Shown piece by piece: positions 32,187-40,567 of a DNA stretch of 53,458 nucleotides (the stretch's first letter is position 1; every line of letters begins with the position of its first letter). The position numbers and the translations under genes were made by a program. Below the pieces are notes generated by a model. That model worked only from the letters and a program-made list of their open reading frames with translations, had not been told where the DNA came from and ran no database searches. This DNA is from Acidimicrobiales bacterium (lineage in GTDB: Bacteria; Actinomycetota; Acidimicrobiia; Acidimicrobiales; DASWMK01). The stretch lies in contig DASWMK010000010.1 of assembly GCA_036399815.1 (NCBI GenBank), forward strand, positions 1 to 53,458. The letters are read 5' to 3'.

Positions 32187-33745
32187 CACGCCTGCCCGAC
32201 CGACGTCAGCTCGTGCTCGATGGCGGCCAGCTCCTCGGGGGTGCCCTGGACCTGCGGCCCGGTGAACCACCGGCGGGCCGACAGCAGCCACCAGCCGCCG
32301 CTGAACAGGAGGACGACGCCGACCGCCACCGGCGCGTAGTTGAACGTGTCGACGTTGATCGGGCTGAACTGCGGCAGCACGAACAGCACGCAGATGAACA
32401 CCACCCAGGCGACGGCCAGCCAGCCGATGGGCCGGCTCCACCGCCCGAGGTGCCACGGGCCGGGCTGGAAGCGGTCGCCGGCCCGCAGACGCAGGAAGAT
32501 CGGGATGATGTAGGCGATGTACAGGCCGATGACGGCGATCGAGGTCACCGCGAAGTAGGCCGTCGGGCTGTACAGGTAGGGGAGGCCGAGCAGGAACGCG
32601 CCGACGGCGGCCAGCCAGATCGAGTTCGTCGGCGTCCTCGTCCTCGGGTTGATGCGGTGCCAGAACCTCGACGCGGGCAGGGCGCCGTCCCGGGAGAAGG
32701 CGTAGATCATGCGGGAGTTGGCCGTCACCGACGCCATCCCGCAGAAGAACTGGGCGCCGACCACGATGAACAGCAGGAGCTCGCCGAAGTTGCGGCCGAC
32801 GGCGTCGATGAAGATCTGGGCCGGCGGCACGCCGGTGTCCGAGGCCAGCGCCCCGTCGTAGTCCTGGATGGCGAAGGTCACCCCGAGGAGCAGCACCCAG
32901 CCGGCCACGAGCGACACGACGATCGACATCACGATGCCGCGGGGGCCGCTGACGTCGGCGTCCATCGTCTCCTCGGTCATGTGGGCCGAGGCGTCGTAGC
33001 CGGTGAACGTGTACTGGGCCAGCAGCAGCCCGATCAGGAACACGTACGCGCCCGACCCGGCGAAGCCCCAGCCCGTGTTGTTCACGAACTCGGTGAACAC
33101 GAAGTCGGCCGACTGGTGGGTGTCGGCGAACAGCACGAGCGAGCCGACGATCACGAGCACGCCGCCGATGTGCCACCACACGCTCACGTCGTTCAGCAGG
33201 GCGACGAGGCGCACGCCGAACGTGTTCAGCAGGCCGTGGAGGAACAGCACGACCCCGTAGATCAGGATGATCCGGTTGTCGGTGACGTCCATGCCGGTCG
33301 TCAGGTTGAGCAGGGCGCCGACGAAGAAGGCGAGCCCGAAGTCGATGCCGGCGGTGACCCCGATCTGGCCGAGCAGGTTGAACCAGCCCGTGAACCAGCT
33401 CCACGCCGGCGCGTTCGACCGGGCCAGCTTCGCGGACCAGTAGTAGAGGCCGCCGGCCGTCGGGTAGCTCGAGCACACCTCCGCCATGGCCAGGCCGACG
33501 ATCACGACCATGATCCCGACGAGCGGCCAGCCGATGCTCATCACCACCGGGCCGCCCACGTTCATGCCGAACCCGTAGAGCGTGAGGCACCCGCTCAGGA
33601 TCGAGATGATCGTGAAGCTCACGGCGAAGTTCGAGAAGCCGCTCATCTTGCGGAGCAGCTCCTGCGCGTAGCCCAGCTCGTGGAGCCGCTGGACGTCGCG
33701 GTCGACGCCGCCCGTGCGGCCGGACCGCTCGAGGACCTCGGACAT
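32186..33745 (-). CDS. APC-family amino acid/amine permease
   Basis: A 519-residue membrane transporter of the amino acid-polyamine-organocation superfamily with about 12 helices. Family features: FAVSFTIISILSGCLTLYGFGM (helix 1 substrate loop), MAEVCSSYPTAGGLYYW (helix 2-3 signature), and ANSRMIYAFSRDGALP between helices 8 and 9. The closest group looks like the GABA/choline-type permeases. It starts at ATG 33745 with GGGAGG upstream and is the first gene of a four-gene block; uptake of an amine for gamma-glutamylation is the inferred job. Confidence 0.88.
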   Translation of the reverse strand: MSEVLERSGRTGGVDRDVQRLHELGYAQELLRKMSGFSNFAVSFTIISILSGCLTLYGFGMNVGGPVVMSIGWPLVGIMVVIVGLAMAEVCSSYPTAGGLYYWSAKLARSNAPAWSWFTGWFNLLGQIGVTAGIDFGLAFFVGALLNLTTGMDVTDNRIILIYGVVLFLHGLLNTFGVRLVALLNDVSVWWHIGGVLVIVGSLVLFADTHQSADFVFTEFVNNTGWGFAGSGAYVFLIGLLLAQYTFTGYDASAHMTEETMDADVSGPRGIVMSIVVSLVAGWVLLLGVTFAIQDYDGALASDTGVPPAQIFIDAVGRNFGELLLFIVVGAQFFCGMASVTANSRMIYAFSRDGALPASRFWHRINPRTRTPTNSIWLAAVGAFLLGLPYLYSPTAYFAVTSIAVIGLYIAYIIPIFLRLRAGDRFQPGPWHLGRWSRPIGWLAVAWVVFICVLFVLPQFSPINVDTFNYAPVAVGVVLLFSGGWWLLSARRWFTGPQVQGTPEELAAIEHELTSVGQA

Positions 33746-33810
33746 GTGCTCCCTCCCCGGGTGCGCGCCCCCACGCTCCTGGTGCACGCTGCTCCCCGCC
33801 CGGGCGCATG

Positions 33811-34602
33811 TCAAGGACCGGCGGCGTCCTCCGGTGTCACGTACGCGGCGGTGGTGCCGCCGTCGACGACCAGCGCCGCGCCGGTCATGTACGACGAGTC
33901 GTCGCAGGCGAGGAACAGCGCCGCCCTGGCCAGCTCCTCGGCCCGGCCGAGGCGGCCCATCGGGATGTGGGTGAGGCGCCTGGCCCGGCGGGCGGGGTCG
34001 CTCATCAGCTCCTCGAGCAGGGGGGTGGCGACCGGGCCGGGGCAGAGCGCGTTGGCCCTGATGCCCCTGCGGGCGTACTCGACGGCGATCTCCCTGGTGA
34101 GCGACAGCACGGCGCCCTTGCTCGCCGTGTAGGCCACCTGCGCGGTCGCCGCGCCCATGAGGGCGACGAACGACGCCACGTTGACGATCGTGCCCCCGCC
34201 CGAGGCGAGCATGGCCGGGATGCCGTGGCGGCACCCGAGCCACACGCCCTTCAGGTTCACGGCCATCACCCGGTCCCAGGTCGGCTCGGGCGTGTCGAGG
34301 GTCCCGCCGTCGTCGGCCGGGAAGATGCCGGCGTTGTTGTAGAGGACGTGCAGGCCGCCGTAGGCGTCGACGGTCGCCGCCACCATGGCCTCGACCGACG
34401 CCGAGTCGGCCACGTCGACGGGCACGAACGTCGCCTCGCCGCCGCCCGCCGCGACCGCGTCGACGGTCGCCCGCCCGGCCGCCTCGTCCACGTCGGCGAC
34501 GACGACCCTGGCGCCCTCGGCGGCGAACAGCACCGACGCCGCCCGGCCCATGCCGTTGCCGGCCCCGGTGATGAGCGCCACCCTGCCGTCGAGCCTCCCC
34601 AT
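33811..34602 (-). CDS. short-chain dehydrogenase/reductase
   Basis: A 263-residue classical SDR. Visible: TGAGNGMGRA (cofactor loop), ADVDEA after strand 2 with Asp, which favours NAD(H), NNAGIF, the catalytic Ser in NVASF, Tyr-x-x-x-Lys in YTASK, and CPGPVATPL. Substrate unknown; it could oxidise an alcohol intermediate of the neighbouring amine pathway. It lies 65 nt before the permease start on the same strand. TAACGT lies 9 nt upstream of the ATG, so it may be leaderless. Confidence 0.88.
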   Translation of the reverse strand: MGRLDGRVALITGAGNGMGRAASVLFAAEGARVVVADVDEAAGRATVDAVAAGGGEATFVPVDVADSASVEAMVAATVDAYGGLHVLYNNAGIFPADDGGTLDTPEPTWDRVMAVNLKGVWLGCRHGIPAMLASGGGTIVNVASFVALMGAATAQVAYTASKGAVLSLTREIAVEYARRGIRANALCPGPVATPLLEELMSDPARRARRLTHIPMGRLGRAEELARAALFLACDDSSYMTGAALVVDGGTTAAYVTPEDAAGP

Positions 34603-34611
34603 GGGCCGGCG

Positions 34612-34617
34612 ACGTTA
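34612..34617 (-). promoter_or_regulatory. -10-like box before the SDR gene
   Basis: Read leftward, TAACGT ends 9 nt before ATG 34602, slightly longer than the 6-8 nt of other leaderless candidates here. Confidence 0.35.
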
Positions 34618-34631
34618 CCGGGCGGCGCGCC

Positions 34632-35618
34632 CTACCAGGCGAGGACGACGTCGCCGGCGTCGGTGGTGACCGACCCGGCCGCCATCACCACGTCGAGGTG
34701 GTGGGACGTGAGGTGGGTGCGCTCGACGATCGTGTCGGGCAGCTCGGCGCCGAGGCCGAGGTGGAGGCCGACCCGGCGCTCGTGCCACTGCATCCCGGCC
34801 GGCACGACGCGGGACGCGGCGGTGGCGGCGCGGGACTGGCCGATGCCGACCTCGGCGACGAGGCGCAGCTGCGGCACCCGCTCCATCACCATCTCGACGT
34901 CGCGGCAGAGGCCCACGTCGTCGCCGCCCACGGCCACGACCTCGCCGGAGCGAAGGCCGAGCCGGAGGGCGCCGGCGTGGATGCGCCCGTACTTGAGCCC
35001 GAACGGGATCGACCCGATCACCCAGCCGTCGACGACCAGCTCGCCGTCGACGGCGTCGGGCCGGCAGGCCACCTCGCCGACGGGCAGCAGGTAGTCCCCG
35101 TCGGTCGACCCGTCGCAGCGCACCCACGCGCCGGCCGACCACCGGAGCCAGCCGCCCGGCCGGCCCTCGTAGGCGAACGACCGGCAGCCGGCCACCCGGC
35201 CGGCGACCTCGCCGCACCAGCCGACCAGGTCCTCACGGCGCTCGGCGAACAGGATCGGGAAGACCTCGTCCCACACGTCGAAGCACAGCCGCACCCGGTC
35301 GTTGGGCCACGACGCGAACGGCCGGACGGCGTCCCGGTAGTCGACGCCGTCGTGGTCGAACCGGCCGTCGGTGACGACGAATTCGAGGTAGCCGACCTCG
35401 CCGTCGTCGGTGGTCGCCTCGGCCACCCGCCGCACCTCGGCCGGGTCCGCCAGCCCGGCCGCGAAGAGGTGCTCGACCTCGAGGAGCGGCGCGATCCGGG
35501 CCACCGCCTCGGCGTGGTGGGCCGGCTCGTACATGACGACCCACCGCCGCACCCGCCCGGGCAGGTGGGCGGCGAAGTTGCGGACGGCGACGGCCCAGGA
35601 CCGCTCGGCCGCGGCCAC
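34632..35618 (-). CDS. aminopeptidase T (M29)-like fold protein
   Basis: A 328-residue protein whose C-terminal half resembles M29 leucyl aminopeptidases: LLPVGEVACRPDAVDGELVVDG, AEVGIGQSRAA, GMQWHERRVGLHLGLGA and the final HHLDVVM segment. The metal-ligand pattern of M29 (Glu, Glu, His, Tyr, His, Asp) is only partly evident, so it may bind rather than cleave. The N-terminal half (WVVMYEPAHHAEA, LFAAGLADPAEV) matches nothing I know. The start is uncertain: GTG 35618 avoids overlap, GTG 35660 overlaps the upstream gene by 28 nt. Confidence 0.5.
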   Translation of the reverse strand: MAAAERSWAVAVRNFAAHLPGRVRRWVVMYEPAHHAEAVARIAPLLEVEHLFAAGLADPAEVRRVAEATTDDGEVGYLEFVVTDGRFDHDGVDYRDAVRPFASWPNDRVRLCFDVWDEVFPILFAERREDLVGWCGEVAGRVAGCRSFAYEGRPGGWLRWSAGAWVRCDGSTDGDYLLPVGEVACRPDAVDGELVVDGWVIGSIPFGLKYGRIHAGALRLGLRSGEVVAVGGDDVGLCRDVEMVMERVPQLRLVAEVGIGQSRAATAASRVVPAGMQWHERRVGLHLGLGAELPDTIVERTHLTSHHLDVVMAAGSVTTDAGDVVLAW

Positions 35619-35632
35619 CTCCCGGCGGCCGG

Positions 35633-36076
35633 CTACGCCCAGTGCGACAGCTTCGACCACGCCAGCTTCGGGTCGGGCGCCATCTGGCCGCCCGGGTCGT
35701 CCTCGGTGAACCGCGACAGGTCGAGGTCGGACCGGACGGCGCCGGCCCCGCCGGCCTCGGGGTCGAGGTACGGGTCGGTGAGGCCGACGACGGTGCCGGC
35801 GCCCGGGTCGACGTCGACCGCGAACCGGGGCCGGGTCAACGTGAAGCTGCCCTGGGCGCGCTCGAACTCGAACACCAGGCGGATGCGGTCGCCCGCGTAG
35901 AACGCCCTCGTCCCGCCGTAGGTGTGCCCCGCGCCCCTGCGCTCGTGGAGCAGCTGGCGGACGCGCTCGTCGTCGAGCGCGGCGGCCATCGCCGCGAGCC
36001 GCCGGTCGCCCGTCTCCTGCGCGCCGCGGCGGATCCGCTCGAGCTCGCCCCCGTACTCGCCACCGACGTCGGACAT
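35633..36076 (-). CDS. uncharacterised 147-residue protein
   Basis: Not recognised. It has a charged N-terminal helical region (ELERIRRGAQETGDRRLAAM, DDERVRQLLHERR) and a beta-rich middle (RAFYAGDRIRLVFEFERAQGSFTLTRPRFAVDVD), with no signal peptide or membrane segment. ATG 36076 has GAGGGGG 8 nt upstream, which makes it a convincing gene. It is 14 nt from the M29-like gene on the same strand. Confidence 0.65.
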   Translation of the reverse strand: MSDVGGEYGGELERIRRGAQETGDRRLAAMAAALDDERVRQLLHERRGAGHTYGGTRAFYAGDRIRLVFEFERAQGSFTLTRPRFAVDVDPGAGTVVGLTDPYLDPEAGGAGAVRSDLDLSRFTEDDPGGQMAPDPKLAWSKLSHWA

Positions 36077-36184
36077 TCGCCGTACCCCCTCGCTTCGTCG
36101 CCCTGCCCGCCGGATCGTAGCGAAGCCGGCATATCCCGCGGCGGTCGCCGGGCCGGGCCCGCCACCGCGTGGCAGGGTGGCGCG

Positions 36185-37135
36185 GTGAGGGCGCTGCGCA
36201 CCCCCGACGAGCGGTTCGACCGCCTGCCCGGCTACCCGTTCGAGCCCCACTACGTCGAGGTCGACGCGGGGGACGGGTCGGGCGACCGGCTGCGGGTCCA
36301 CCACCTGGACGAGGGCCCGGCCGACGGCCCGGTCGTGCTCCTCCTGCACGGCGAGCCCTCGTGGTCCTACCTGTACCGGCACATGGTGCCGGTGCTCGTC
36401 GACGCCGGCCTGCGGGCCGTCGCCGTCGACCTCGTCGGCTTCGGCCGCTCCGACAAGCCGGCCGAGCGCGCCGCGTACACCTACCAGCGCCACGTCGACT
36501 GGGTGCGGGAGGCCGTGTTCGACCGGCTCGACCTGCGCGACGTCACCCTCGTCGGCCAGGACTGGGGCGGGCTCGTCGGGCTCCGGCTGGTGGGCGAGCA
36601 CCCCGACCGCTTCGCCGGCGTCGTCGCCGCCAACACGTTCCTCCCCACCGGCGACCGCGACCCCGGGCCGGCGTTCCGGGCCTGGCAGCGGTTCAGCCAG
36701 GAGACCCCCGACTTCCACGTCGGCGGCATCGTGCGGGGCGGCTGCCGCACCGAGCTGGCGCCCGAGGTGGTCGCCGCCTACGACGCCCCGTTCCCCGACG
36801 ACTCGTACAAGGCCGGCGCCCGCCAGTTCCCGATGCTCGTCCCCGCCTCGCCCGACGACCCGGCCGCCGAGGCCAACCGCCGGGCCTGGGAGGGGCTGGC
36901 CCGCTTCGAGCGCCCGTTCCTCTGCGCGTTCTCCGACCAGGACCCGATCACGGCCGGGGCCGACCGGGTGCTGCGGGCGAGGGTCCCCGGCGCCGCCGGC
37001 CAGCCCCACACGACCATCGAGGGCGCCGGCCACTTCCTCCAGGAGGACCGGGGGCCCGAGCTCGCCGCCGTGGTCGTCGACTTCGTGCGGGCTCAGCCGG
37101 GCGCGGGCTCGACCTCGACCAGCGTGTCGAGGTAG
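36185..37135 (+). CDS. haloalkane dehalogenase-type alpha/beta hydrolase
   Basis: A 316-residue alpha/beta hydrolase close to the DhlA-type (subfamily I) dehalogenases: the opening RTPDERFDRLPGYPFEPHYVEV, oxyanion HGEPSWSYLYR, nucleophile Asp in GQDWGG with its halide-binding Trp neighbour, acid Asp in SDQDPITA and base His in GAGHFLQED. It would hydrolyse carbon-halogen bonds to alcohols, though related enzymes are epoxide hydrolases. GTG 36185 is used. The last 14 codons overlap the convergent molybdoenzyme gene by 43 nt. Confidence 0.85.
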   Translation: MRALRTPDERFDRLPGYPFEPHYVEVDAGDGSGDRLRVHHLDEGPADGPVVLLLHGEPSWSYLYRHMVPVLVDAGLRAVAVDLVGFGRSDKPAERAAYTYQRHVDWVREAVFDRLDLRDVTLVGQDWGGLVGLRLVGEHPDRFAGVVAANTFLPTGDRDPGPAFRAWQRFSQETPDFHVGGIVRGGCRTELAPEVVAAYDAPFPDDSYKAGARQFPMLVPASPDDPAAEANRRAWEGLARFERPFLCAFSDQDPITAGADRVLRARVPGAAGQPHTTIEGAGHFLQEDRGPELAAVVVDFVRAQPGAGSTSTSVSR

Positions 37136-39147
37136 GTGGCGCCGCCGCCCAGGTCGGCGACCCGGTCGGCGGTCAGCGAGTTCACCGAGGCGCCGGTCGC
37201 CGGGTCGGACCACCAGCCGAACGGCAGGGCGACGACGCCGGGCCGGACCCGGCCGTCCACCCGGGCGGGGACGACCAGGCTGCCCCGGTCGTTGAACACC
37301 CTGACCCGGTCGCCGTCCGCGATGCCCCTGGCCGCCGCGTCCCCCGGGTGGAGGTCGAGCACGGGCCCGCGCTCGGCGCCCGAGGACCGCACGGCGTTGG
37401 CGTAGCCGGTGTTGAGCAGCCGGAGGGACTTGGCGGAGACGAGGGCCAGCGGGAACCGCCGGCGCAGCTCCGGGTCGCCGCCCGGGCCCTCGACCGGCGG
37501 CTCGAAGTCGGCGACGGCGAGGTCGCAGCGGCCCGTCCGGGTCGGGAAGCCCCCGTGCGCGAACGGCACCCGGTCCTCCGGGACCCGCAGGCGCGCCCAC
37601 CCCCGCTCCGCGAGCACCTCGTAGGTGATCCCCTCGAGGTGGGGGTGGTCGCTGTCGAGCACCTGGCGGGCGAGGTCCTCGTCGGTGTCGGCGAAGCACG
37701 GGTCGTCGAAGCCCATGCGGGCGGCCAGGCGGCGGAACAGCTCGGTCACGGGCAGGGCGTCGCCGGGGGCCGGCACGGCCGGCCGGTTCAGCATCAGGTC
37801 GAGGTGGCCCCACGAGTCGAGCACGTCGAGGTGCTCGACCTGGCTCGTCGCCGGCAGCACGACGTCGGCGAAGCGGGCGGTGTCGGTCACGAACAGGTCG
37901 TGGACGACCGTGAACAGGTCGTCCCTGGCCAGCCCCCGCCGGACGAGCCCGCTGTTCGGGGCGACGGCGGCCGGGTTGCTGCCGTGGACGACGAGCGCCT
38001 TCACCGGCGGGTCGAGGTCGGGGTCGGTCAGGGCCCTGCCCAGCTCCACCATGTTCACGGCCCTGGTGGGCCGGGCCGCCAGCTCGGGCATGGCCAGGCG
38101 GTCCCGGCGGAGCGCGGCGAACGCCGGGCTGGTCATCGACGCGAGGCCGCCGCCCCGGTCCCGCCAGGCGCCGACCAGCGCGGGGAGGCAGGCGACGGCG
38201 TGGATGCCGGCGCCGCCCCGCTCGTGGTGCTCCATGCCGATCAGCACCCGGACGACCGACGGCCGGGTCGTGGCGTAGGCCCTGGCCAGGCGGGTGATCT
38301 CGTCCGCCGGCACGCCGGTGACGGCTGCCGCCCGCTCCGGCGGCCAGGCGGCGGCCCTGGCCCGGAGCACGTCCGCACCCGTCGTGTGGCGCTCGACGTA
38401 GTCGGCGTCGTCCAGGCCCTCGGCCAGGATCACGTGGGCCATGGCGAAGGCGAGGGCGGCGTCGGTGCCGGGCAGCGGGGCGACGTGCCAGTCGGCGGCG
38501 GCCGCCGTCCTCGTCCGCACCGGGTCGACGACGACGAGCGTGGCGCCCCGCTCCCTGGCCCGGCGGACGTGGGGCCACAGGTGCTGGTTGGTGACGGCGG
38601 TGTTGGTCCCCCAGAGGACGACGAACCGGCTGAGGGCGACGTCCTCGGGGACGACGCCGAAGGACGTGCCGAGGGCGGCGGCCACGCCGGCGGTCGCCGT
38701 CGACCCGCAGATCGTGCGGAGCAGCCGGCTGGCCCCGAGCCGGGCGAAGAAGCGCTCGCTCATGGACGCCCGCTGGAGCAGGCCCTGGGTGCCGGCGAAG
38801 CTGTACGGGAGGACGGCCTCGCCGCCCCACCGGGCCACGACCCGGCCGAGGCGGTCGGCCACCTCGTCGAGCGCCTCGTCCAGCGGGACGGGGGCGAACC
38901 GGGCCTCGCCCTTCGGGCCGACCCTGCGCAGGGCGGTGAGGAGCCGGTCGGGGTGGTGGACGCGGTCGTCCAGGTAGCCCCGCACCTTGGAGCACAGGAA
39001 GCCGGCGGTGAACGGGTGGTCGTCGGCGGCGCGGAGGTCGACGGCCCGGTCGCCCTCGACCGTCACGACCCACGAGCAGCGGTCGGGGCAGTCGTGCGGG
39101 CAGGCGCCCCGCACCTCCCGCCTGCCCGTCGCCGGTCCGGGTGCCAC
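37093..39147 (-). CDS. molybdopterin-dependent oxidoreductase with [4Fe-4S] cluster
   Basis: A 684-residue DMSO-reductase-family enzyme. The N-terminal cluster motif C16-x3-C20-x3-C24-x27-C52 is complete. Bis-MGD-binding segments include SFAGTQGLLQ, the TICGSTATAG region where Mo-ligating residues lie, VVLWGTNTAVTNQH, VVVDPVRTRTA, and the C-terminal MopB-binding domain (KSLRLLNTGYANA, HPGDAAARGIADGDRVRVFN). No Tat signal is seen, so it is cytosolic. Substrate is open: thiosulfate/polysulfide-like and formate-like members share this layout. GTG 39147 has GAGGAGGG 9 nt upstream. Confidence 0.88.
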   Translation of the reverse strand: MAPGPATGRREVRGACPHDCPDRCSWVVTVEGDRAVDLRAADDHPFTAGFLCSKVRGYLDDRVHHPDRLLTALRRVGPKGEARFAPVPLDEALDEVADRLGRVVARWGGEAVLPYSFAGTQGLLQRASMSERFFARLGASRLLRTICGSTATAGVAAALGTSFGVVPEDVALSRFVVLWGTNTAVTNQHLWPHVRRARERGATLVVVDPVRTRTAAAADWHVAPLPGTDAALAFAMAHVILAEGLDDADYVERHTTGADVLRARAAAWPPERAAAVTGVPADEITRLARAYATTRPSVVRVLIGMEHHERGGAGIHAVACLPALVGAWRDRGGGLASMTSPAFAALRRDRLAMPELAARPTRAVNMVELGRALTDPDLDPPVKALVVHGSNPAAVAPNSGLVRRGLARDDLFTVVHDLFVTDTARFADVVLPATSQVEHLDVLDSWGHLDLMLNRPAVPAPGDALPVTELFRRLAARMGFDDPCFADTDEDLARQVLDSDHPHLEGITYEVLAERGWARLRVPEDRVPFAHGGFPTRTGRCDLAVADFEPPVEGPGGDPELRRRFPLALVSAKSLRLLNTGYANAVRSSGAERGPVLDLHPGDAAARGIADGDRVRVFNDRGSLVVPARVDGRVRPGVVALPFGWWSDPATGASVNSLTADRVADLGGGATYLDTLVEVEPAPG

Positions 39148-39211
39148 GATCGCCTGCCCTCCTCTCGCCGCCGACGGACCCCCGACGCTACCCACCCCGG
39201 CGCCGGCAGGG

Positions 39212-40564
39212 TCAGGTGCGCTGGCGCCGGCGGCGGCCGATGCGGCGGCCGCCGTTGTCCGACGGCTTGGCCCCCGTGGCGGCGTCCGCCCGCGGCGGGG
39301 CGAAGCGCAGCTCGATGCGGGCCCCGCCGCCGTCGCGGTTGCCGAGCACGATGCAGCCGCCGGCCGCCTCGGCCGTGCGCCGGGCGATGTCGAGCCCGAG
39401 ACCGGTCGACCCGCCGCCGCTGCGGCCCCGCTCGAGGGCGCTCGCACCGGGCAGCCCCGGGCCTTCGTCCTCGACGACGAGGGCCGGCGCCCCGTCGATG
39501 TCCTGGATGCTCACGCAGAACCGCGTGCCCTCGTCGGTGTGGGCGAAGACGTTGCCGAGCAGGGCGTCGAGGGCGGCGGCCAGGTCGTCCCTCGTGACGG
39601 CGACGGGGCAGGGGCCGTCGGGGATGGCGGTCGTGAACTCGCGGTCCTGGTCCTCGGCCAGCACCTCCCAGAAGGCCACCCGCTCCCGGGCGACGGCCGT
39701 GAGGTCGGTCTCGGCCCGCACGCCCTCCCGCACGGGGCGGCGGGCCTCGGTGATGAGCCGGTCGACGGCCCTGGCCAGGGCGTCGACGTCGGCGGCCAGG
39801 CGCTCGGCCTCCTCGGGGTGGCGCAGGCTCTCGACGTCGAGGCGCAGCGCGGTGACCGGCGTGCGCAGCCGGTGGGACAGGTCGGCCACCGCCTCCCGCT
39901 CGGCCGTCAGCAGCTCGTCGATCCGGTCGGCCAGGAGGTTCAGCGCGTGGCTGACCTCCACGATCTCGGGCGGGCCGGCCGGCTGCACGCGCGCCGCCAG
40001 GTCGCCCCGCTCCAGCCGGTTGGCCACCCCGGCCAGGTCCCGCACCGGGGCGACGATCGAGCGGGCCAGGCGGTCGGCGACGACCATGGACAGGGCGACC
40101 AGCCCGACGCCGAGCACGCCGAGCAGCAGCCAGGCCGTCCGCACCCCGGCCGTCAGGGTCGAGTCGGGGACGAAGACGCGGATGACGTCGGTCGTCCCGC
40201 CCGCGACCTCGACGGCGATGAGGATCTGGCGCCCGCCGACGTCGTCGGCGATGAACGACCGCCCCTCCCGGGCCCGCAGCACGTCGGTGTCGGCGTCGGC
40301 CGGGTGGCCGAGCATGGTGCCGTCGCCCAGGTAGACGGTGATGTCGTTCGGGCTGCGGGCGTCGCTGCTCTCGACGATCCGGGCGAGCGTCTCCCGGTCG
40401 GTCACGCCGCCCACCGTCGAGATCAGGCCGGTCGCCTCCCGCTCCGCCGCGCTCGTGGCCCGGTCGACGGCGATCGTGCGCACCAGCACGGCCAGCGGCA
40501 CGACGAAGGCGAGCACGATCATCGACGTGAGCGCGGCGGCGGCCAGCGCCAGCTGCCGGCGCAC
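39212..40564 (-). CDS. sensor histidine kinase
   Basis: A 450-residue membrane kinase: helix 1 at about residues 5-28, an extracytoplasmic sensing region to about 140, helix 2 at about 142-162, HAMP, a HisKA dimerisation helix with the phospho-acceptor His in LSHRLRTPVTAL (near 229), and a HATPase domain with the N-box (LLGNVFAHT), VEDEGPGLPG and GSTGLGLDIARR. The basic tail ends RRRRQRT. GTG 40564 follows the response-regulator stop by 3 nt, so the pair is one operon. Confidence 0.92.
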   Translation of the reverse strand: MRRQLALAAAALTSMIVLAFVVPLAVLVRTIAVDRATSAAEREATGLISTVGGVTDRETLARIVESSDARSPNDITVYLGDGTMLGHPADADTDVLRAREGRSFIADDVGGRQILIAVEVAGGTTDVIRVFVPDSTLTAGVRTAWLLLGVLGVGLVALSMVVADRLARSIVAPVRDLAGVANRLERGDLAARVQPAGPPEIVEVSHALNLLADRIDELLTAEREAVADLSHRLRTPVTALRLDVESLRHPEEAERLAADVDALARAVDRLITEARRPVREGVRAETDLTAVARERVAFWEVLAEDQDREFTTAIPDGPCPVAVTRDDLAAALDALLGNVFAHTDEGTRFCVSIQDIDGAPALVVEDEGPGLPGASALERGRSGGGSTGLGLDIARRTAEAAGGCIVLGNRDGGGARIELRFAPPRADAATGAKPSDNGGRRIGRRRRQRT

Positions 40565-40567
40565 CGG

